DNA of 6,215 bases from the NCBI GenBank assembly GCA_964563335.1, contig CAZLWL010000116.1, positions 1-6,215 on the forward strand. Direction: 5' to 3'. The stretch comes from QNBT01 sp964563335 (GTDB lineage: Bacteria > Planctomycetota > Phycisphaerae > Sedimentisphaerales > Anaerohalosphaeraceae). Below, piece after piece: positions 1-4,158 of the stretch. Both the position numbers and the translations under genes were made by a program. Numbering within the stretch: the first letter of the stretch is position 1; each line of letters begins with the position of its first letter. The notes under the pieces are model-generated. The model was not told where the DNA came from. It was given only the letters and a program-made list of their open reading frames with translations, and made no database searches.

Positions 1-311
1 GAATACGACCCGGTAGCGGCCTGTTCGGCAAGCTCTTTCATACGGATAAGAGCCTCGTCAATCACCGACATCGCACCTTCCATCGTCTGCAGCATGCTGA
101 TGCCGTCCTGTGCGTTACGGGCACCCTGCTTAATCATAGCGATGTCGGCCCGCATCAACTCACGAACGGCCAGGCCGGCGGCGTCATCCTTGGCACTGTT
201 AATGCGCAAGCCGGACGACAGCCTCTCGATAGACACGGCGAGAGCATCGTAACTCGTACCCAGTTGCCTTGCGGCGTTTTCCGCCATAATGTTGTTCTTA
301 ATTGCTAACAT
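1..311 (-). CDS. fliC: Flagellin, N-terminal 103 codons (partial, cut by left window edge)
   Basis: This is the start of a filament subunit, exported through the flagellar type III apparatus and polymerised outside the cell. Translating the reverse complement from the ATG at 311-309 gives 103 residues with no stop. It has the conserved N-terminal D0/D1 helix motifs: IERLSSGLRINSAKDDAAGL near residues 28-47, RNAQDGISMLQ near 65-75, and IRMKELAEQAATG near 89-101. It matches the 276-aa flagellin at 2778-3608 at about 85% of residues and begins with the same MLAIKNNIMA. The start is supported by AAGGAG at 320-325 (minus strand), 8 nt before the ATG. A sigma-28-type promoter lies at 445-471. The central and C-terminal parts are outside the window, so intactness cannot be judged. 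Confidence 0.96.
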   Translation of the reverse strand, partial: MLAIKNNIMAENAARQLGTSYDALAVSIERLSSGLRINSAKDDAAGLAVRELMRADIAMIKQGARNAQDGISMLQTMEGAMSVIDEALIRMKELAEQAATGSY

Positions 312-444
312 GTTTCTAACTCCTTTAGCTTTAGCACAATAAAATGTTAAATTGCCCCTGTCAGGACCATTAAACCATTAAGTTACAATACACTGGCTTC
401 AGAACAGCGCGGTTCAAAACACGCTGGAACTGTGCCACATGGCA

Positions 445-471
445 TTATCGGCAGATGAGCGAGGCACTTGA
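445..471 (-). promoter_or_regulatory. Sigma-28 (FliA)-type promoter of the partial flagellin
   Basis: On the minus strand the sequence reads TCAAGTGC-N11-GCCGATAA. The enterobacterial FliA consensus is TAAAGTTT-N11-GCCGATAA, so the -10 is a perfect match at the exact spacing and the -35 keeps T.AAGT. The -10 box lies about 133 bp before the ATG at 311. The other two flagellin genes have the same architecture. No start site has been measured. Confidence 0.75.
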
Positions 472-556
472 AGAGTTTGTTGGGCGAAAAAGGAGATGCA
501 AAGATTACGACCGATAGTGTTTGTACAGGAGATATTGAAAATGCAAAAGGGGCGGA

Positions 557-595
557 GAAAAAATTTTTCTGATGCCGGAATTTTTTTAAACCGGC
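557..595 (-). terminator. Possible terminator between fliS and the next flagellin
   Basis: GCCGG (574-578) pairs with CCGGC (591-595) around an A/T-rich 12-nt loop that can itself fold partly. On the minus strand the stem is followed, after about five bases, by AAAAATTTTTT (about 558-568), giving a U-run in the transcript. The stem is only 5 bp and the U-run is displaced, so this is a weak intrinsic terminator candidate for the fliS transcript. It lies upstream of the next flagellin promoter. Confidence 0.35.
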
Positions 596-622
596 GAGGT
601 CAGACCAAAGGAAGTTAGTGAG

Positions 623-766
623 CTAAAGTGCCTAAAGTGAGCTAAAGTGCCTAAAGTGAACTAAAGTGCCTAAAGTGAACTAAAGTGCCTAAAGTGAGCT
701 AAAGTGCCTAAAGTGAACTAAAGTGAACTAAAGTGAGCTAAAGTGAGCTAAAGTGAACTAAAGTTA
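623..766. repeat. CTAAAGTG tandem array (9/10-bp units, 19-bp dimers)
   Basis: The array opens with five 19-bp dimers, each a 9-bp CTAAAGTGC plus a 10-bp CTAAAGTGAR (623-717). Four 10-bp CTAAAGTGAR units follow (718-757), then a terminal CTAAAGTTA (758-766). There are 14 copies of CTAAAGTG and one CTAAAGTT. It begins about 90 bp downstream of the fliS stop, in the fliS transcription direction. Units differ only at the R position and by the 9/10-bp alternation. No unique spacers are present, so it is not a CRISPR. Confidence 0.95.
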
Positions 767-803
767 TTAGGCTTCGCCAGCAGTCGGGCTTTGTTGATTA
801 CTT

Positions 804-835
804 TAACTTTAGGCACTTTAGGCACTTTAGGCACT
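804..835. repeat. Inverted copies of the CTAAAGTG repeat (hairpin arm)
   Basis: TAACTTTAG (804-812), two GCACTTTAG units (813-830) and a partial GCACT are reverse complements of the array at 623-766. TAACTTTAG is exactly complementary to the array's last unit (758-766). The two arms can fold into a long imperfect hairpin with a ~37-nt loop (767-803). The structure lies 24 bp past the fliS stop, so it could act as a 3' end stabiliser or terminator of the fliS mRNA. There is no U-run next to it. Confidence 0.85.
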
Positions 836-858
836 TCAAACTTTGGTACAAGGCCCAA

Positions 859-1218
859 TCAGACGGTAACCGCTCTCCAGCCCTGATTCAGCTCTTCCAT
901 CAGGCCAATCACCTCGCGAATCGCCTGGACGTCATTATTGATATTGGCCCCAGTGAGATGCTTGTTCATAAAGTTATACAGTGTGCGCAGGTTCTGGGCC
1001 ACCTCGCCGCCGGCGTCCATGTCCAAAACGGTGTTTAATTCAAAAATGATCTCGCGGGCACGTCCGATATTTCTGGCCTTGACCTCCATATCCCCCGCTT
1101 GCAGAGCCTTGACGGCCTGCTTGAGGAATTTGATGGCGCCGTCATAAAGCATCACGACCAATCGACCACTATTCTGGGTCGTTACGGCTGTCTCTTCGTA
1201 AAATCCGGTACCATTCAT
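859..1218 (-). CDS. fliS: FliS, flagellin-specific export chaperone
   Basis: FliS binds the disordered C-terminal D0 helix of newly made flagellin in the cytoplasm, prevents early polymerisation and delivers it to the export gate. The 119-residue product has the usual FliS length and pattern: an N-terminal Y7, LYDGAIKFLKQA at 24-35, a helix with IGRAREIIFELN at 51-62, LDMDAGGEVAQNLRTLY at 65-81, and a last helix ending EELNQGW (108-114). The start at 1218 is preceded by TGGAGT with 7 nt between GGAG (1226-1229) and the ATG. It lies 163 bp after the flagellin stop at 1382 on the same strand. No sigma-28-like box was found in that gap, so expression probably depends on readthrough from the flagellin. 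The common fliD-fliS pairing is not seen here; fliD is not in the window. Confidence 0.94.
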   Translation of the reverse strand: MNGTGFYEETAVTTQNSGRLVVMLYDGAIKFLKQAVKALQAGDMEVKARNIGRAREIIFELNTVLDMDAGGEVAQNLRTLYNFMNKHLTGANINNDVQAIREVIGLMEELNQGWRAVTV

Positions 1219-1319
1219 TTCGTTACTCCATTATAAAATCCGGCCATCCCGTTTTAAGTATTCTGCCTCGAATTGCTCTCAAAGGCTGTTTCAATTTTTG
1301 GTGTCTTAAGCTCTTTGGC

Positions 1320-1354
1320 CGGGGTGGCCGTCCCACAACGGAACAGCCACCCCG
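1320..1354 (-). terminator. Strong GC hairpin after the 271-aa flagellin (attenuator or 3' stabiliser)
   Basis: GGGGTGGC (1321-1328) pairs perfectly with GCCACCCC (1346-1353), with one more C-G pair outside and a smaller inner TCC/GGA stem (1331-1333 with 1340-1342). On the minus strand it begins 28 nt after the flagellin stop and ends about 100 nt before fliS. No U-run follows, so it is not a classical intrinsic terminator. It could reduce readthrough into fliS or protect the flagellin mRNA 3' end. Confidence 0.5.
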
Positions 1355-1381
1355 CCATTACTTGGTAAGAAGCTTAAAACA

Positions 1382-2197
1382 TTATCCTCTCAATAGTGCC
1401 AAGGCCATTTGAGGCATCGCGTTGGCCTGAGACAGCATCGCAATACCTGCCTGTGCCAGGACCTGGTTCCTGGTCATGGTGGCCATTTCCGTGGCCACGT
1501 CAACGTCCGATATACGCGACTCGGCTGCCATCATGTTCTCGGCCTGGATGTCAAGGACCGTTGCGGTACTTTCAATACGGTTCATCTTATAACCGAAACT
1601 GGCTCGGGCACTATCTTTGACGCTAATAGCGGCAGTAAGGGCGGTCATTGCGTCAGCGGCGTTATCCGTAGTCGTGATGTCGATAGCGCTGGTAATGCCC
1701 AATGCCGCAGCCGTGATATCAACGGAACGAACGGTGAGGGTGGAACCTGAGCCAAAGTGAATCGTGTTGACGCCGGTAGCGCTATCCAGCATAGTTACGG
1801 TGTTAAACTCTGTTTTCGTTGCGATACGGGTGATTTCTTCGGCCATTTCCTGAAATTCCGCATCCATAATTCTCCGCTGCTGCGCAGAATACGTTCCTGT
1901 AGCGGCCTGCTCGGCCAACTCCTGCATGCGGATAAGTGCATCATTGACGGATGAAAGTGCCCCTTCGAACGTTTGCAGCATACTGATCGCGCCCGAAGCG
2001 TTACGGGAGCCCTGCCTAATCACGGCGATATCGGCCCGTATCAATTCGCGAACAGCCAAGCCGGCGGCATCGTCCTTTGCACTGTTGATACGCAGGCCCG
2101 ACGAAAGCCTTTCTATCGACATGGCCAACGCATCGTATGCTCGACCCAGATGCCTGGAGGCGCTCTCTGCCATAATATTGTTTTTAATAGCTAACAT
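1382..2197 (-). CDS. fliC: Flagellin, 271 aa, D2/D3-less
   Basis: This is a filament structural subunit. The N-terminal D0/D1 region covers roughly residues 1-140 (IERLSSGLRINSAKDDAAGL 28-47, FQEMAEEITRIATKTEFNT 115-133). A short variable centre covers about 141-193. The C-terminal D1/D0 region covers about 194-271 (RASFGYKMNRIES 198-210, AENMMAAESRISDVDVATEM 219-238, end LLRG). There is no room for D2/D3 surface domains, so this is a minimal flagellin. The start at 2197 has AAGGAG at 2207-2212, 9 nt upstream. It shares roughly three quarters of its residues with the 276-aa paralogue. At residues 66-71 it reads NASGAI where the two paralogues read NAQDGI, so a normally conserved Asp is lost. 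fliS follows downstream and a sigma-28-type promoter lies at 2320-2346. Confidence 0.97.
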   Translation of the reverse strand: MLAIKNNIMAESASRHLGRAYDALAMSIERLSSGLRINSAKDDAAGLAVRELIRADIAVIRQGSRNASGAISMLQTFEGALSSVNDALIRMQELAEQAATGTYSAQQRRIMDAEFQEMAEEITRIATKTEFNTVTMLDSATGVNTIHFGSGSTLTVRSVDITAAALGITSAIDITTTDNAADAMTALTAAISVKDSARASFGYKMNRIESTATVLDIQAENMMAAESRISDVDVATEMATMTRNQVLAQAGIAMLSQANAMPQMALALLRG

Positions 2198-2275
2198 GTC
2201 TCAATTCTCCTTCTTACCAAATGATACCTTGCAATGACCAAGCTTCTTACATTTTTACTTTTACGCTTTCAAATA

Positions 2276-2291
2276 AACAATCCGATAAAAT
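2276..2291. promoter_or_regulatory. Conserved leader block upstream of the 271-aa flagellin
   Basis: AACAATCCGATAAAAT occurs identically at 3698-3713 upstream of the other complete flagellin. It sits 79 bp from this ATG and 90 bp from the other. In both places a sigma-28-like -10 block begins exactly 43 bp further upstream. The block contains TCCGATAA on the plus strand, inverted relative to the promoter -10. It lies in the predicted 5' leader and could be an operator, an RNA element or retained ancestral sequence. Confidence 0.6.
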
Positions 2292-2319
2292 CATCATTTG
2301 CCACCGTGTTCAAAGACTA

Positions 2320-2346
2320 TTATCGGAAGTAGCTGTGCCGACTTAA
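2320..2346 (-). promoter_or_regulatory. Sigma-28 (FliA)-type promoter of the 271-aa flagellin
   Basis: The minus strand reads TTAAGTCG-N11-TCCGATAA, against the FliA consensus TAAAGTTT-N11-GCCGATAA. It has seven of eight -10 matches, the exact spacing, and T.AAGT retained in the -35. The -10 box is about 122 bp before the ATG at 2197, implying a leader of roughly 115 nt. Confidence 0.75.
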
Positions 2347-2515
2347 GCACTTTATCGTCCCATAAAAAGCCCGCCAATAGCCAATCTTGCCAAAATCGCG
2401 GTTTTCGGCATCAAAAAAGGGGTTCTGTAACATAAAAAGGTCCGGAAAAATCCGGATAAATTTGTCTAATTGCAGGTTTTTATCGGGCATGAAGAGTTAA
2501 ATGAGGGCCAGAAAA

Positions 2516-2548
2516 CAGAAGACAGAAAAATCTGACCTCTGTCTTCTG
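2516..2548 (-). terminator. Possible intrinsic terminator at the far end of the heptamer array
   Basis: CAGAAGACAGA (2516-2526) is exactly complementary to TCTGTCTTCTG (2538-2548), with an 11-nt loop. On the minus strand the stem is followed at once by TTTTC. It is positioned to end transcripts from the 276-aa flagellin that read through the array. The stem is A/T-rich and the U-run is only four, so termination strength is uncertain. One arm is made of the array's own heptamers. Confidence 0.4.
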
Positions 2549-2698
2549 ACTTCTGACTTCTGACCTCTGACCTCTGACCTCTGACCTCTGACCTCTGACC
2601 TCTGACCTCTGACCTCTGACTTCTGACCTCTGACCTCTGACTTCTGACCTCTGACCTCTGACCTCTGACTTCTGACCTCTGACTTCTGACCTCTGACT
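2531..2698. repeat. Tandem heptamer array, 24 units of TCTGACY
   Basis: Twenty-four 7-bp units run from 2531 to 2698 without a register shift. Units are TCTGACC or TCTGACT, except the second, which is TCTGTCT. Because three units equal seven codons, the minus strand stays open and would encode (SEVRGQR)n, but no gene signature supports translation. The array lies just after the 14-bp hairpin downstream of the 276-aa flagellin. A related TCTGTCY array appears at 6133-6215. Confidence 0.97.
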
Positions 2699-2707
2699 TT
2701 GCGCAGA

Positions 2708-2740
2708 CAGATGGCTGCTCCTGTTTGGAGCAGCCATCTG
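2708..2740 (-). terminator. 14-bp perfect hairpin after the 276-aa flagellin
   Basis: Positions 2708-2721 pair perfectly with 2727-2740 around a 5-nt loop (2722-2726). On the minus strand it begins 37 nt after the stop codon at 2778-2780. It is very stable, but the following sequence (TCTGCGCAAAG) has no U-run. It is probably an mRNA 3' end structure or an atypical terminator, parallel to the hairpin at 1320-1354 after the other flagellin. Confidence 0.6.
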
Positions 2741-2777
2741 CCGGGTTCTTGCAAGGATTTTAGCCTGAGTTAACGGT

Positions 2778-3608
2778 TTAGCCCCTCAGCAGAGTCAAGG
2801 CCATCTGCGGCATCGCGTTGGCCTGGGCCAACATCGCAATACCTGCCTGTGCCAGGACCTGGGTTCTCGTCAACGCGGCCACTTCCGTCGCCACGTCAAC
2901 ATCTGAGATACGCGACTCCGCTCCAAGCATGTTCTCGGCCTGAAGATTAAGCACGGCAGTACTCATTTCAAGCCGGTTCATGGAATATCCGAAGCTGGCA
3001 CGGGCACTGTCTTTTATTTGAATCGCGGTAGTTACCGTGGTCAGTGCGTCACTGGCATTATCCGTAGTCGTGAGGTCGATAGCGCTGTCAATGCCCAATG
3101 CTGCGGCCGTTGCATCAATAGAACTGACTGTGATGCTCGACTCCTCCCCGGCCGAACTAACTCCGAAGTGAATGATTTGCGAGCCGGTTGCACTGGCGAG
3201 CATGGCCGTGGTATTATACTCGGTCTTGGTGGCGATACGGGTGATTTCAGCCGCCATCTCCTGAAACTCGTTGTCCATAATCCTTCGCTGCTGGTCGGAA
3301 TACGTCCCCGTGGCGGCCTGTTGCGCCAGCTCCTTCATACGGATAAGAGCATCGTCAATCGACGCCATCGCAGCTTCCATGATCTGCAGCATGCTGATAC
3401 CGTCCTGTGCGTTACGCGCTCCCTGCCGAAGCACAGCGACATCAGCACGCATCAATTCGCGAACAGCCAAGCCGGCGGCGTCATCCTTGGCGCTGTTAAT
3501 GCGCATGCCGGACGACAACCTCTCGATAGACTGGGCAAGAGAATCATAGCTTATGCCCAATTGCCTTGCGGCGTTGTCCGCCATAATGTTGTTCTTAATT
3601 GCTAACAT
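2778..3608 (-). CDS. fliC: Flagellin, 276 aa, D2/D3-less
   Basis: This is a filament subunit paralogous to the genes at 1382-2197 and 1-311. The N-terminal D0/D1 helices include IERLSSGMRINSAKDDAAGL (28-47), RNAQDGISMLQ (65-75) and FQEMAAEITRIATKTEYN (115-132). A short variable centre of about 60 residues (about 138-198) is five residues longer than in the 271-aa copy. The C-terminal D1/D0 region includes RASFGYSMNRLE (203-214) and AENMLGAESRISDVDVATEV (224-243) and ends LLRG. The start at 3608 has AAGGAG at 3617-3622, 8 nt upstream. The best sigma-28-type promoter is 226 bp upstream (3834-3860), which makes an unusually long leader. A nearer degenerate copy lies at 3742-3749. A 14-bp hairpin follows the stop. 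Confidence 0.97.
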   Translation of the reverse strand: MLAIKNNIMADNAARQLGISYDSLAQSIERLSSGMRINSAKDDAAGLAVRELMRADVAVLRQGARNAQDGISMLQIMEAAMASIDDALIRMKELAQQAATGTYSDQQRRIMDNEFQEMAAEITRIATKTEYNTTAMLASATGSQIIHFGVSSAGEESSITVSSIDATAAALGIDSAIDLTTTDNASDALTTVTTAIQIKDSARASFGYSMNRLEMSTAVLNLQAENMLGAESRISDVDVATEVAALTRTQVLAQAGIAMLAQANAMPQMALTLLRG

Positions 3609-3697
3609 ATTCTTGTCTCCTTACGAAAAACCACAACCAAAAAACTTGCAGCACTCAACCGGTAAATACCCTTCAATTCACAATCAAACTTTCTATG

Positions 3698-3713
3698 AAC
3701 AATCCGATAAAAT
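3698..3713. promoter_or_regulatory. Conserved leader block upstream of the 276-aa flagellin
   Basis: AACAATCCGATAAAAT is identical to 2276-2291. Forty-three bases upstream, in the minus-strand sense, is ATTACCGGAAG (3741-3751). It corresponds to ATTATCGGAAG (2319-2329) in the paralogue, at the same offset with one mismatch. On the plus strand, the TCCGATAA inside this block also has TCAAACTT 11 nt upstream (3684-3691), a weak sigma-28-like promoter pointing toward 4158. Confidence 0.6.
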
Positions 3714-3998
3714 TGCCTGACTCATCAGTTCGCAAGCGTTATTACCGGAAGCAAAATTTCCAGCGTGAGCAACTTATCGGAACGTAATAAAAACACCGAT
3801 AAAAAAAACTGATTCTTTTGCTCACAACCTGTATTATCGGAGCGGGACCTAAACTCTTAAACCTTTTTATCGGGCCGGAAACCCGCTTTTTGACCACTTT
3901 AGCGGACAATATCGGGCATTTGGCCGAGGTCCCATAAAGAACAAAAAGTCTTCCGGCGCCGACACATTTTATCGGACACAGCCGAATTTTTGTATCGG
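3704..3998. repeat. Cluster of eight TATCGG/CCGATA hexamers
   Basis: Exact hexamers start at 3704 and 3796 (as CCGATA) and at 3775, 3835, 3868, 3910, 3970 and 3993 (as TATCGG). Six of the eight have the sigma-28 -10 core in the flagellin direction. The pair at 3774-3780 and 3796-3802 is a 7-bp inverted repeat with a 15-nt spacer. Only the copy at 3835 has a convincing -35. The rest may be operator sites, weak promoters or duplicated promoter remnants. Confidence 0.7.
3834..3860 (-). promoter_or_regulatory. Sigma-28 (FliA)-type promoter of the 276-aa flagellin
   Basis: The minus strand reads TTAAGAGT-N11-TCCGATAA, with the same spacing and nearly the same boxes as the promoters at 2320-2346 and 445-471. 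It is the only one of the TATCGG motifs in this spacer with a TYAAG box at the right distance. The -10 lies about 225 bp from the ATG, so the predicted leader is about 215 nt. Confidence 0.65.
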
Positions 3999-4158
3999 AC
4001 CTACCTAAAAAAAATTTGAAAAAATCATGGAATCGGGCAATTATACGGCGCCGGACAGTTGTGTCAGATGTCAATAGACTGCGTAAGGGGTGCGCATATT
4101 TTGACGCTAAGATTTAGGAATGGCATCGATATGTTACGGGTGATAATAAAGGTTGGGC

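Larger units (their letters stand above)
312..858. other. Intergenic region between fliS and the partial flagellin
   Basis: These 547 bases contain no credible gene. From right to left, in the direction of transcription, they hold an inverted arm of CTAAAGTG-type repeats (804-835), the main repeat array (623-766), a GC stem followed by an A/T run (557-595), a sigma-28-type promoter (445-471), and the leader and ribosome-binding site of the partial flagellin. A single CCGATA hexamer at 511-516 has no matched -35 that I could see. Confidence 0.8.
2198..2777. other. Intergenic region between the two complete flagellins
   Basis: These 580 bases contain no credible gene. In minus-strand order they hold a 14-bp perfect hairpin (2708-2740), a 24-unit heptamer array (2531-2698), a hairpin followed by T4 (2516-2548), a TATCGG motif (2481-2486) without a matching -35, a sigma-28-type promoter (2320-2346), a conserved 16-bp block (2276-2291), and the ribosome-binding site of the 271-aa flagellin. 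Confidence 0.8.
3609..4158. other. Regulatory intergenic region upstream of the 276-aa flagellin
   Basis: These 550 bases contain no credible gene. The 110-codon minus-strand frame at 3742-4074 has no recognisable domain or supporting start context. The A/T-rich stretch holds the flagellin leader, the 16-bp block at 3698-3713, a degenerate promoter (3742-3749), the best sigma-28-type promoter (3834-3860), and eight exact TATCGG/CCGATA hexamers between 3704 and 3998. No clear terminator was seen after the CheX-CBS stop at 4159; about 4030-4158 shows nothing recognisable. Confidence 0.75.

Noticed and set aside
623..766. CRISPR array
   Set aside because: Units are contiguous 9/10-bp repeats with no unique spacers and no cas genes nearby.
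623..766. CTAAAGTG units as sigma-28 -35 boxes (TAAAGTTT-like) on the plus strand
   Set aside because: No CCGATAA follows at 11 nt from any unit and no plus-strand gene lies downstream.
2262..2288. Plus-strand sigma-28 promoter using TCCGATAA at 2281-2288
   Set aside because: The -35 position reads TACGCTTT, which does not match, and no plus-strand gene follows.
2480..2754. Two overlapping 85-codon minus-strand frames encoding (SEVRGQR)n
   Set aside because: They are translations of the heptamer array. A 7-bp repeat without stops leaves frames open, there is no conserved protein, and the start of one lies inside the hairpin at 2708-2740.
3018..3605. 195-codon plus-strand frame antisense to the 276-aa flagellin
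   Set aside because: It mirrors the flagellin reading frame, and the flagellin homology on the minus strand is unambiguous.
3742..4074. 110-codon minus-strand frame upstream of the 276-aa flagellin
   Set aside because: It overlaps the promoter and the TATCGG cluster, has an odd Cys/Lys/Phe-rich composition, no recognisable domain and no clear ribosome-binding site.
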